From: an uncultured Saprospiraceae bacterium
GTDB lineage: Bacteria > Bacteroidota > Bacteroidia > Chitinophagales > Saprospiraceae
Length of the DNA stretch: 64,000 nucleotides
Assembly (NCBI GenBank): GCA_937959275.1
Contig: CALGLU010000041.1
Coordinates: 62,001-126,000 of the forward strand
Reading direction: 5' to 3'
Of this stretch, positions 1 through 7,709 are shown piece after piece. The position numbers and the translations under genes are program-made. Within the stretch, counting starts at the first letter, position 1. Every line of letters begins with the position of its first letter. The notes beneath the pieces were generated by a model that made no database searches, had not been told where the DNA came from, and was given only the letters and a program-made list of their open reading frames with translations.

Positions 1-1
1 C

Positions 2-148
2 TTTTTCCGGAGTGGAAAATCAGGAGGATACAAAGATGAGTTAAGTATTAACCAGGTGGATTCTATTTTAGATGCACATTATCAAGTCATGTCTAGTTTA
101 AAATACAATTTGCCTGAGTTTTCTTTTAATGCTAACACTGCATTGTAA
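2..148 (+). CDS. Sulfotransferase, C-terminal end only (gene runs off the left edge)
   Basis: The frame is open from the window edge to TAA at 146-148 and gives 48 residues beginning FFRSGKSGGYKDELS and ending in NTAL. Cytosolic-type and related sulfotransferases (PAPS-dependent, PF00685) end with an FRxGxxGxWK motif followed by an acidic helix that reads roughly 'eqvdxfdexyxxxmxxlxY'. This fragment has the same order: FFRSGKSGGYKDEL, then QVDSILDAHYQVMSSLKYN. The RxGxxG part is the PAPS 3'-phosphate-binding loop of that family. The PAPS-binding P-loop and the acceptor site are outside the window, so the substrate cannot be judged. It lies 160 bp upstream of a small peptide gene on the same strand. 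Confidence 0.6.
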   Translation, partial: FFRSGKSGGYKDELSINQVDSILDAHYQVMSSLKYNLPEFSFNANTAL

Positions 149-308
149 CTATTTAATTATAAGCATTTTAAACATTAGTAATTTATACAATGCGTAAAAG
201 CTTGACATTTATTTACGAATAAGTGCACATTTATTTCATAAACCCTTGAATAAAAATAAATATTGTTGATATATTACATCTGCTATACCTTAATTAACAT
301 CTAATTTT

Positions 309-569
309 ATGAAAAACTGGAAAAAACCAACTTTAATTGTTTTAAACCAAGAGCGAGTCCAAAGTGCGAATTTGCAAACTATGCCGTATTACGAGGAGCT
401 TCAATTTACTCTTCAGAATACTTGTACTTTTAATGGTGCAGATTGCACAACTGCTGATGGTGTTGTATATACGTTTGACTTTATGAATGGCGGATATTCA
501 GGTATGGTAGTTGGCTACCAACAATATGGTACATTATCTACTTGTACAGCTAGTCTACAATGTAGTTAG
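309..569 (+). CDS. Small peptide with lasso-type leader motif, possible RiPP precursor
   Basis: The product has 86 residues and no signal peptide. The N-terminus MKNWKKPTLIVLNQERVQSA follows the spacing of the lasso-peptide leader motif YxxPxLxxxGx5T, with W4, P7, L9, N13 and S19. Asn replaces the usual Gly and Ser replaces the usual Thr. If processed after A20, the core would start at N21 and has Glu at core position 9, which would suit a macrolactam ring. However, the remaining 66 residues are much longer than known lasso cores. They are rich in Tyr, Gly and Thr and have four Cys in two pairs (CTFNGADC and CTASLQC near the end). The sulfotransferase tail lies upstream. No leader peptidase, cyclase or transporter is visible, so function is unproven; it may be an unrelated small Bacteroidota peptide. 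Confidence 0.5.
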   Translation: MKNWKKPTLIVLNQERVQSANLQTMPYYEELQFTLQNTCTFNGADCTTADGVVYTFDFMNGGYSGMVVGYQQYGTLSTCTASLQCS

Positions 570-652
570 CGATTACTTTAGTTTACTTTTAATAAAAGGA
601 TATAGGTCTAGCGCTTTATGTTCTTTATGTTTAGTTAATCATTAGATTTATA

Positions 653-1075
653 ATGAAGTATATTTTCCTTATTCTACTTGGTTTTATCAACTATTCATTA
701 CATGCTCAAAATCAAGCAATGACGATGCGGTCGCTTGAAAAATCTCTTTTAGAGGATAATATGGATGATGAAGGTATTGCTCTTATTAAAGAACATTACA
801 AGTTTAAGGATGACTTATATGATTTTAGACAGGTAGCTTTAAATTCATACGTTGAAAGTTTGACCAAGAAAGAGAAATTGAAAATATTTAGAAAAGAATA
901 TGCGGAAAATTCAGATTATCTACAACTACTTGAGTTGGTTGAAAATTCAAATCTTTCCAAAATAGAGTACCTAAAAAGTAAATATCCAGAACACTTTATT
1001 AAGAAATCGAGACAATCCCAAAATAAAATGTTCTTTAAACGGAAGGTTAAAGCAAAAAGATTAAACTCAAATTAG
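653..1075 (+). CDS. Small secreted protein, unknown
   Basis: The product has 140 residues. Residues 1-18 (MKYIFLILLGFINYSLHA) form a Sec signal peptide with a typical Bacteroidota A-Q cleavage site. The mature part is charged, mostly helical and strongly basic at the C-terminus (KKSRQSQNK, FKRKVKAKR), without cysteines or recognisable catalytic motifs. It follows the small peptide gene by 83 bp on the same strand, and could share its transcript, but no promoter or terminator between them is clear. I do not recognise the family. Confidence 0.55.
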   Translation: MKYIFLILLGFINYSLHAQNQAMTMRSLEKSLLEDNMDDEGIALIKEHYKFKDDLYDFRQVALNSYVESLTKKEKLKIFRKEYAENSDYLQLLELVENSNLSKIEYLKSKYPEHFIKKSRQSQNKMFFKRKVKAKRLNSN

Positions 1076-1197
1076 TCTGTCAGTCTTCAATATTTTCTGG
1101 GTCAAGTATTCTAGTGTTTTATATTTTACGCTAATGTAGTTGACAGGTTTTTTGAATAATAATAATAATTGACTTTCAAGGATAATTAGTAGTTAAA

Positions 1198-2247
1198 TTA
1201 CTTGATCGACAATACATCATTATTTAAATATTGTGTAATTAATCTTGTAGGTAAACTTAATATTAACTTAGATTCCCTTGCTACATCTTGTACATTCTTA
1301 GAGCCATCCAGTTTTTTTAAAGCCATGTAGGTTTTTATGTTGACTTTGATCTTTTGTCCTTTTGGACTTGTCAGTTCATACTGGTTTGGATTCAATTGCT
1401 TCACTAAAACAGCCTCGTTTAGGATCAATCCATCTGGGATGATATTTTTCTTAGAGCTTTCTAATAATTCAAGACACTGGTGGTATCGCCACGTACCTTC
1501 TGAGCCCAAAATTTTATCTACTTGTTCTGAACTCAGCTTGACGATGACATCATAACATTCCTTGTAGAGCCGTGCTTCATTACCTTCCCACTGTTGCCAA
1601 AGGTTATGATATAACTTGTCTTTAAAGCTTCCATCTTTCTTGTAAAAATTGTAGCTATTGTGCTCTAGTAATTTAAAACTCAGATGCTTTTTAGGGTAGC
1701 CAATTTCGATCATTGCATACAGAGATAAAGTTCGCTCGATATAGCGAATGTATTGGAATAGATGATTCCAAAACTTATTGCCATGAGCACCTGATACTGG
1801 ATGGCAGAAATAGGTAATACATAATTCGCCTCTATATTTCCAAATAGAGCAACGGCCACTATCCAAATAGGGACAAGCATATTTGGCTCTGTCTTCAAAT
1901 GGTAAGGCAAGTGTATTGATCTTTCTGCGATTTTGATTAAATTCTAAGATATCTGGTGTACCTGCAATACCGTAGGGTGTGACACCAATCTTATTATTTA
2001 TTTTTAATTGTATCTTCTCTTTACCAGTTTCCCATTCATCTTCATCATCTGATAATAATGCACCTAGCATGTAATTAGGTAAAATAGCATGGTATGTACA
2101 GCATTTTGTCGTACTTACCGATAGTTTGTCAGATGCGCATAGATGGCAATTTGAACAATCAGCAAAGCGCTCATCCGGTACTTCCCACGAGACCAAATCA
2201 GGTAAAAGCTTATGATAAAATGCAGGAAATTTTGAGGTCAATTTCAT
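1198..2247 (-). CDS. YkgJ-type cysteine-cluster protein (FliB-like)
   Basis: The product has 349 residues and is cytoplasmic. Two cysteine clusters are visible. Near residues 30-50 there is CSNCHLC followed by a KCC motif, and near residues 124-148 there are CPYL, GRCSIW, LCITYF and CHP. This matches the putative zinc- or iron-chelating domain (PF03692, YkgJ/FliB) in which a CxxCxxC-type site and a later CxxY...C...RP.xC region coordinate metal. FliB members methylate flagellin lysines, but this organism shows no flagellar genes here, so that role is not implied. The second half has no recognisable domain. It stands alone on the minus strand; 121 bp separate it from the previous plus-strand gene. 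Confidence 0.6.
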   Translation of the reverse strand: MKLTSKFPAFYHKLLPDLVSWEVPDERFADCSNCHLCASDKLSVSTTKCCTYHAILPNYMLGALLSDDEDEWETGKEKIQLKINNKIGVTPYGIAGTPDILEFNQNRRKINTLALPFEDRAKYACPYLDSGRCSIWKYRGELCITYFCHPVSGAHGNKFWNHLFQYIRYIERTLSLYAMIEIGYPKKHLSFKLLEHNSYNFYKKDGSFKDKLYHNLWQQWEGNEARLYKECYDVIVKLSSEQVDKILGSEGTWRYHQCLELLESSKKNIIPDGLILNEAVLVKQLNPNQYELTSPKGQKIKVNIKTYMALKKLDGSKNVQDVARESKLILSLPTRLITQYLNNDVLSIK

Positions 2248-2380
2248 TCATCCAATATAATAGAATTTCATTGATTGGAGTCTATTGTAAACAAGAATTG
2301 ATCTATTGATACTTGAGGGAAAAATGAATCGATCCCTTTACGCTTGATGTTGATTTTTGTGGACTTATTTGTACATAAAA

Positions 2381-2410
2381 AATCAGAGAAAGAAAGACCC
2401 TTCTCTGATT
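2381..2410 (-). terminator. Rho-independent terminator of rny
   Basis: A perfect 10-bp stem (AATCAGAGAA with TTCTCTGATT) encloses a 10-nt loop. Read on the minus strand it is followed by a run of Ts (TTTTTTATG), about 50 nt past the rny stop codon. Confidence 0.75.
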
Positions 2411-2462
2411 CATTATTTTTAATGTGAGTGGAAATGGAATTTGGATTCCAATCTCTTAGGAC

Positions 2463-4121
2463 TTACCGCGCAAAACTAATCGCCCGCTTCTCCCGAATTA
2501 CCGTCACCTTCACCTGCCCTGGATACTGCATCTCATCCTCTATCTTCTTAGAGATCATAAAGGACAAATCATCCACATACTGATCACTCACCTTGTCACT
2601 CTCGACAATCACACGCAACTCCCGACCCGCTTGCATCGCATAGGCTTTTTGGACGCCATCATGTGCCATTGCTAATTCTTCTAACTCGCCGATACGCTTG
2701 AGGTAACTTTCTAAAATCTCACGTCTCGCTCCTGGCCGCGCACCAGATATGGCATCACAAGCCTGTACGAGTGGGGAGATGATATTATTCATTTCGATCT
2801 CGTCATGGTGAGCACCAACGGCATTTAAAATCACAGCGTGTTCTTTATATTTTTTGCACATTTCCATGCCTAATAAAGCATGTGGCAGTTCTGACTCTTC
2901 TTCTGCGACTTTTCCAATATCATGCAAGAGTCCGGCTCTTTTAGCCATTTTTATTTGCTTACTATTCAAACCAATCTCAGCAGCCATAGTCGATGCTAGC
3001 GTAGCGGTCTCAATAGAGTGCTTCAATAAGTTTTGTCCATAAGAAGATCTAAAACGCATACGACCCACCATCCGCACTAGGGCAGGGTGCAAGCCATGAA
3101 TATCAAGATCAATGACGGTTCGTTCGCCGATCTCTTTAATCTGTTCCTCTAATTGCTTTTTAACTTTTACAACAGTCTCTTCAATTTTGGCAGGATGTAT
3201 TCTACCATCTGATACAAGTCGTTTGAGTGACAGTCGACAGATCTCTCTTCTGATCGGATCAAAACTTGATATAACGATTGCTTCAGGCGTATCATCGACG
3301 ACGATTTCTGCTCCTGTCGCTGCCTCCAAGGCTCTAATGTTACGGCCTTCTCTACCAATGATCTGACCTTTGATATCATCTGAGTCTAGATTAAAGACTG
3401 ACACCGTATTCTCTATCGTATACTCTGCACACATCCGTTGTATACTTTGTATAATGATCTTCTTCGCTTCTTTGTTAGCGCTCTCTTTCGCTGTCGTGAT
3501 AGCTTCTCGTTCTATTGCCATGACATCATTTGCCGCTTTGGCTCTGACTGCTTCTAAGACTTGCTCTTTCGCTTCTGACTCTGTTAGATTGGAGACTTTC
3601 TCTAGCTCCTTGATGATCCGCTCGTTTGCATTCTCTAGCTCATCTTTTTTCTTAGCGACGATCTTCAGTTGTTTATCCAGATTTTCTTTAATCGCTTTGA
3701 CTTCAGCCTCTTTGTGCTCAATGGCTTCGACTTCTGAATGAAACTCTTTTCGCTTTTGTGCCAAATCCTTCTCCAAGGAGATAGCGGTCATTTCGCGCTC
3801 CTTAATCTGTACCTTTTGTTCAGACTTATAGGATTCGTAATCTGATTTTAGCTTTGAAAATTTATCCTTTGCTTCAGATATCTTTTTTTGTTTGATGCTC
3901 TCATTCTTAGCCTCTGCTTTAGAGACGATCTTGTCCGCTTTAATTTGTGCTTCATCTAGCACTCGCTTCGATGAGATGCGCGCTTCTTCTAAGGTGAGGT
4001 CAGCTTTTTTATTGACTTCTTCGATTCTTGATTCATTGGATTTACCCATGACAAATTTGCTCCCTAAAAAAGCAAGAATGGCACCTATAATAAAACCTCC
4101 AATTCCAGTAAGTGGATCCAT
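2463..4121 (-). CDS. rny: Ribonuclease Y
   Basis: This is an endoribonuclease that starts mRNA decay and is anchored to the inner membrane. The 552-residue product begins with one membrane segment (residues 4-24, [15 protein letters not shown]). A long coiled coil of Lys/Glu/Ala-rich helix follows to about residue 225, then a KH RNA-binding domain (GREGRN near 255-260), then an HD domain with the catalytic HDIGK near 396. Length and order are standard for the family. It is the last gene of a minus-strand block after a coiled-coil protein and zapA, an arrangement common in Bacteroidota, and ends at a clear terminator. The 128-bp gap upstream may encode a small RNA. Confidence 0.95.
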   Translation of the reverse strand: MDPLTGIGGFIIGAILAFLGSKFVMGKSNESRIEEVNKKADLTLEEARISSKRVLDEAQIKADKIVSKAEAKNESIKQKKISEAKDKFSKLKSDYESYKSEQKVQIKEREMTAISLEKDLAQKRKEFHSEVEAIEHKEAEVKAIKENLDKQLKIVAKKKDELENANERIIKELEKVSNLTESEAKEQVLEAVRAKAANDVMAIEREAITTAKESANKEAKKIIIQSIQRMCAEYTIENTVSVFNLDSDDIKGQIIGREGRNIRALEAATGAEIVVDDTPEAIVISSFDPIRREICRLSLKRLVSDGRIHPAKIEETVVKVKKQLEEQIKEIGERTVIDLDIHGLHPALVRMVGRMRFRSSYGQNLLKHSIETATLASTMAAEIGLNSKQIKMAKRAGLLHDIGKVAEEESELPHALLGMEMCKKYKEHAVILNAVGAHHDEIEMNNIISPLVQACDAISGARPGARREILESYLKRIGELEELAMAHDGVQKAYAMQAGRELRVIVESDKVSDQYVDDLSFMISKKIEDEMQYPGQVKVTVIREKRAISFAR

Positions 4122-4134
4122 AATTCAAATTTTT

Positions 4135-4249
4135 TGTTCTCTAGCTTCCAAAGTCTTTGACAATGGGGTACTCAGAACAGTTAACAATAGCCCATAGCTT
4201 TTTATGAGCTTTATATAATCACAGGTCCGTTGGTAAAAAGTAGGTTGAA
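4135..4249 (-). ncRNA. Candidate 6S-like RNA between zapA and rny
   Basis: The gap between zapA and rny is longer than other spacers in this block and has no ORF. On the minus strand it can fold with CCAA near the start pairing to TTGG near the end, and an inner hairpin GGGCTA with GAGTACCC. A 6S RNA beside zapA is known from Proteobacteria, and I recall 6S-like RNAs in this position in Bacteroidota, but I cannot run a covariance search. The exact ends are guesses; it could simply be a 5' UTR of rny. Confidence 0.3.
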
Positions 4250-4543
4250 TTAGTAAGTGTCATTTAACATCTTATCGATGATGTTAAGTCTATCATGTAT
4301 GAGGAGCTTAGACTCCTCTGATTGAGTACGTTTAGAGAGATCGAACGCATATCTAAGTAATGTCATCGTCAACGCGTCTTGATGATCTATATCTTGAAAT
4401 TCTGTCTTGTAGAATTGTATTTTATCATTTAACTCCTTCTCCATTTGTTGTATTCGCGCCTCATCTTCATGATTTACTTTCACAGGATATGCTCTTCCTG
4501 CGATACGAATGGTGATGCTTTTCACGTCTCCTGAATCCATCAA
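4250..4543 (-). CDS. zapA: Cell division protein ZapA
   Basis: ZapA binds FtsZ and bundles its filaments at the division ring. The 97-residue product has the family pattern: an N-terminal beta segment (VKSITIRIAGRAYPVKV), then DEARIQQMEKELNDKI leading into a long helix, then ALTMTLLRYAFDL, then a C-terminal coiled coil. The start is either of two adjacent Met codons. Its start overlaps the stop of the upstream coiled-coil gene (4540-4543), so the two are translationally coupled. Confidence 0.85.
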   Translation of the reverse strand: MMDSGDVKSITIRIAGRAYPVKVNHEDEARIQQMEKELNDKIQFYKTEFQDIDHQDALTMTLLRYAFDLSKRTQSEESKLLIHDRLNIIDKMLNDTY

Positions 4544-4839
4544 TTCTTCAACAGTTCAATACAGTTATCTATTTCAGATATATAATCTCTTAATTTCTCT
4601 TTGACCTGCACGATATTTCCATCTCTACTCGATTCTTCACCTATTTCCTTCCCACTATTAGCTATTTGGGACTCAATACCCTGAATTTGATCTAATAATC
4701 GGACCTTTTCTGTATGCAAATTTTGGTTTTCTTCTGTAAGAACTTTATTTCTTTCGTTTGCATTATGTAACGACTGCAAGGTTTGTCTTAGTTTACCTTC
4801 TATGGCAATTATTCTATCTAAGATATCCTGCATCTTCAT
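4540..4839 (-). CDS. Small coiled-coil protein upstream of zapA (ZapB-like)
   Basis: The product has 99 residues, almost entirely coiled coil, with heptad-like leucines (LRQTLQSLHNANERNKVLTE, then LRDYISEIDNCIELL). It has no enzyme motif. Its overlap with zapA by 4 bp implies joint translation and suggests a division-ring partner similar in kind to ZapB, but homology to ZapB is not established. The first Met codon lies only 2 nt after a -7 promoter element, so translation may really begin at the second Met (4833) on a nearly leaderless message. Confidence 0.65.
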   Translation of the reverse strand: MKMQDILDRIIAIEGKLRQTLQSLHNANERNKVLTEENQNLHTEKVRLLDQIQGIESQIANSGKEIGEESSRDGNIVQVKEKLRDYISEIDNCIELLKN

Positions 4840-4840
4840 G

Positions 4841-4875
4841 CAAAGATAGTCATTTAGCTTGTGAATAGGGCAAAA
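4841..4875 (-). promoter_or_regulatory. Bacteroidota-type promoter for the zapA block
   Basis: On the minus strand TTTTG (4871-4875) is followed after 22 nt by TATCTTTG (4841-4848). This fits the Bacteroidota primary sigma consensus TTG-N17-23-TAnnTTTG. The expected transcription start falls at or inside the first codons of the next gene. Confidence 0.6.
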
Positions 4876-4942
4876 TAGAGGGCCAATGACTAGGCAATGA
4901 CAATGGTAATGGCAATTTCAATGTTAAGTTGAAAAATTAGTC

Positions 4943-4971
4943 CTTGTTGGTCTTGTGACAAGAACATCAAG
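4943..4971. other. Imperfect hairpin in the pheT/zapA-block gap
   Basis: CTTGTTGGTCTTG and CAAGAACATCAAG can pair at 11 of 13 positions around a 3-nt loop. It lies about 120 nt past the pheT stop on the minus strand, with a weak T5 run several bases later. It may end pheT transcription, but the distance and the weak T run make this uncertain. The rest of the 253-bp gap shows nothing else I can name. Confidence 0.3.
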
Positions 4972-5092
4972 ATTGATAGTTGATGCGATGACCGGTCGAT
5001 GAAAACACCATTAAGTGCGTTTAACCAACAATGGTATACTTGATTTTCAATGTCATTGGATCGGAGTCCAAATGGAGCATATTTCGTTTTAT

Positions 5093-7534
5093 CTAGCGAA
5101 TTTCAGCATTTAACTGATTCTTTAGATCTGCTATCAGCTTTGACATGACCTTTTCGACCTCCTTGTCTTTCAAAGTCTTTTCGGGATTTTCAAAATGGAT
5201 ACTAATGGCATAGGACTTTTTACCTTCTCCCAACTGCTCTTCATTCTTATACACATCAAATAAACCGACTTCTTTGATTAGCTTTTTATCCGCCTTTCTA
5301 ACGACTGATTCTATTTCACCAAAGGTATTTTGATGATTGACGACTAAAGCTAGATCTCTTTTGACAGCTGGATACTTATTGATGGCTTTGGTCTTTGTTT
5401 TAGCTTGCTGTGCCAGCTTATAGAGGAAGTCAAGACTAAATTCAGCATAATATACGGGCTGAGAAATATCCATTGCCGTACAAATAGTAGGGGAGACGAG
5501 TCCAAAACTGACGATGTGGTCTCTACCGCGCTCATATGTCAAACTATATGCCCATCTCTGGTCATCTTGCGTCTCTGTAATTTTATAGCCACTTCCACCG
5601 ACTTTGATCAAGAGCTCATCGACCATCCGACGTAAGTCATAAAAATTGGCTTCTCGATTGACGCCGTTCCAGTTTTGTTTTTCAATGGCGCCTGTTAATA
5701 CGAGGATGAGCTTATGGTCCTCTTTATGTTCACTGTCTACATTGCCATATTGCCGACCAATCTCGAAGTACTTGAGCTGCTTGTGTTGGCGATTTTGATT
5801 GTAGGCGACGGTTTGAAGCGCAGGTAAGAGCATCTCGGGCCGCATGACATTTAGATGGATATTTGAAGTATTGTTAATATAGATGAGCGTATCCATGTAT
5901 TCTGGTAATACTTTCTCATAGGTCTGAGATTGTATCAATGACAGATTCATCATTTCATTATATCCCTTACTTGTCAATAGTTGGCTTATCGATTCTTTGA
6001 CATCAATGGGTTGAGGGAAAGACAAATACGAAATCGAAGTTGTCATTTTATTAGAAATGGGTATGTTGTTAAATCCATAAATACGAAGAATTTCTTCAAT
6101 GACGTCGGCTTCACGTGTGACGTCTGCTTTGTTTGTTGGCACCTTGACGGTGAATGATTCATCATTTGAAGCTGTTATTTCAATATCCAAGGCATTTAAG
6201 ATCTGTGAGATTGACTCTTTTCCTATGTTGATCCCAATGATGTCATTGACTTTTTCGTAGCGGACGTTGATTTTTACTGGTTCTATCTCATTCGGATAGA
6301 CATCGATAATGTCAGAGCTAATCGAAGCATTTGCATATTTTTCCATAAGCATGGCTGCTCGCTTTAGCGCGAATAAGGTGGCATTGGGGTCAGTTCCTTT
6401 TTCAAAACGCATAGCTGCATCCGTCCTTAGTAAATGCTTAGTGCTCGTCACGCGTATGCGCTTAGCATTAAAGTGTGCAGATTCTAGAAAGATATTTTGT
6501 GTTTTTTCTGTGACACCACTATGCAAGCCTCCAAAGACACCAGCGATGCACATACCTTCATCCGAACCATTACAAATCATTAAATCATCAGCTCTTAGTT
6601 CTCGCTCTTTTTCATCCAACGATAAGAATTTACTTCCCGCAGGCAGATTTTTAACCACGATTTTGGATCCTTTAATTTGGTCTAAATCAAAAGCGTGTAG
6701 CGGTTGACCTGTCTCATGAAGTACATAATTCGTAATGTCAACTATATTATTAATTGCTCTAACACCAATCGATTGTAATCTTTGCTGCATCCAATCCGGT
6801 GAGTCCTTTACTTCGATTTGATTCAAAGACACAGCAGAGTAGCGTGGACAGCCCACTAGGTCTTCGATCTCGACTGATATATTATTATGTTCATTGCTCT
6901 TTATACTGAAGCTGAATACATCGGGCGTTTTCAATCCACTTTGGGCAATGTTGTGGACCTTAAAATAGGCCAATAGATCTCTAGCCACGCCTAGATGTGA
7001 AGTCGCATCAGACCGATTTGGTGTTAAGCCAATATCGTAGATCACATCTTCTTTCAGCTCTAACTGAATCTTAGCTGCTGTACCCGGAATCGCCGCATCA
7101 TCCAATACCATGATGCCGTCATGATCCTTGCCAATACCGATCTCATCTTCTGCGCAGATCATCCCTTCTGACACCTCGCCTCTAATTTTTCCTTTTTTGA
7201 TTTTAAATGGTTCTCCTCCCATCGGATGTAGCGTGGTCCCGATAGTGGCGACCAATACCTTTTGGCCTTGTGCTACATTAGGCGCACCACAGACGATTTG
7301 GACTGGTTCTCCTGTACCTAAGTCAACTTTCGTTAATGACAGGCGATCTGCATTTGGATGTTGTCCACATTCGATGACATGACCGACAACGATACCTGCT
7401 AATCCTCCAGGTACACCTTCAATTTTCTCCATGCCCTCTACCTCTAAGCCAAGATCTGTCAATATATCTGACAACTCCTCAGGACTTACAGGGATATCAA
7501 TATAGTCAGCTAACCAGTTCAATGAAATTTTCAT
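5093..7534 (-). CDS. pheT: Phenylalanine--tRNA ligase beta subunit
   Basis: This is the beta chain of the alpha2-beta2 synthetase that charges tRNA-Phe. The 813-residue product has the normal layout: an N-terminal EMAP/tRNA-binding domain (near 40-150, with HPNADRLSLTKVDLG), a B3/4 editing domain (near 215-390, with NNIVDITNYVLHETGQPLHA), a B5 domain (near 405-480, with ADVTREADVIEEI), a catalytic-like core, and a C-terminal FDX-ACB anticodon-binding domain (KYPAVKRDLALVV). The alpha-subunit gene pheS is not in the window. A TATCTTTG element lies 20 nt upstream of the start. Confidence 0.96.
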   Translation of the reverse strand: MKISLNWLADYIDIPVSPEELSDILTDLGLEVEGMEKIEGVPGGLAGIVVGHVIECGQHPNADRLSLTKVDLGTGEPVQIVCGAPNVAQGQKVLVATIGTTLHPMGGEPFKIKKGKIRGEVSEGMICAEDEIGIGKDHDGIMVLDDAAIPGTAAKIQLELKEDVIYDIGLTPNRSDATSHLGVARDLLAYFKVHNIAQSGLKTPDVFSFSIKSNEHNNISVEIEDLVGCPRYSAVSLNQIEVKDSPDWMQQRLQSIGVRAINNIVDITNYVLHETGQPLHAFDLDQIKGSKIVVKNLPAGSKFLSLDEKERELRADDLMICNGSDEGMCIAGVFGGLHSGVTEKTQNIFLESAHFNAKRIRVTSTKHLLRTDAAMRFEKGTDPNATLFALKRAAMLMEKYANASISSDIIDVYPNEIEPVKINVRYEKVNDIIGINIGKESISQILNALDIEITASNDESFTVKVPTNKADVTREADVIEEILRIYGFNNIPISNKMTTSISYLSFPQPIDVKESISQLLTSKGYNEMMNLSLIQSQTYEKVLPEYMDTLIYINNTSNIHLNVMRPEMLLPALQTVAYNQNRQHKQLKYFEIGRQYGNVDSEHKEDHKLILVLTGAIEKQNWNGVNREANFYDLRRMVDELLIKVGGSGYKITETQDDQRWAYSLTYERGRDHIVSFGLVSPTICTAMDISQPVYYAEFSLDFLYKLAQQAKTKTKAINKYPAVKRDLALVVNHQNTFGEIESVVRKADKKLIKEVGLFDVYKNEEQLGEGKKSYAISIHFENPEKTLKDKEVEKVMSKLIADLKNQLNAEIR

Positions 7535-7553
7535 TCAAAATCTATTTAGGGGG

Positions 7554-7561
7554 CAAAGATA
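7554..7561 (-). promoter_or_regulatory. -7 promoter element of pheT
   Basis: TATCTTTG on the minus strand matches TAnnTTTG and ends about 20 nt before the pheT start codon. No TTG at the preferred spacing is visible upstream, so the -33 part is weak. Confidence 0.5.
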
Positions 7562-7570
7562 ATGAATTAT

Positions 7571-7594
7571 GCTGTTGGTTTGGAGACCAACAGC
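7571..7594. terminator. Hairpin between sprE and pheT
   Basis: A perfect 9-bp stem, GCTGTTGGT with ACCAACAGC, encloses a 6-nt loop. It lies about 95 nt past the sprE stop and just ahead of the pheT -7 element on the minus strand. No T tract follows, so it is a structural boundary rather than a classic terminator. Confidence 0.35.
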
Positions 7595-7667
7595 GGCTTT
7601 TGGAAATCAATGTCATTCAACATTCAAAACTTAACATCCAGCATGTCAACTGTGCAGAAGGCACAGT

Positions 7668-7709
7668 TTATTGCACATAATGAATGTCTTATTGCACATA
7701 ATGAATGTC
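7668..7709 (-). repeat. Perfect 21-bp tandem duplication at the sprE 3' end
   Basis: Positions 7689-7709 and 7668-7688 are identical. Each copy, read on the minus strand, encodes D-I-H-Y-V-Q-stop. The upstream copy is the real end of sprE; the second lies outside the gene, in frame after the stop. Confidence 0.9.

Noticed and set aside
309-569. Firm assignment as a lasso peptide precursor
   Set aside because: Core would be 66 residues with four Cys and starts with Asn; no lasso synthetase genes are visible. Kept only as a possible RiPP precursor.
3370-4197. Long antisense frames across rny (3370-3741 and 3892-4197, plus strand)
   Set aside because: They mirror the Lys/Glu-rich coiled-coil codons of rny, giving Ser/Leu/Phe-rich translations with no start context; typical shadows.
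4876-5092. A further palindromic element in the pheT/zapA-block gap (CCAATGAC at 4883 and GTCATTGG at 5053)
   Set aside because: Only the 8-bp ends pair; the arms do not align and the inner hairpin is off-centre.
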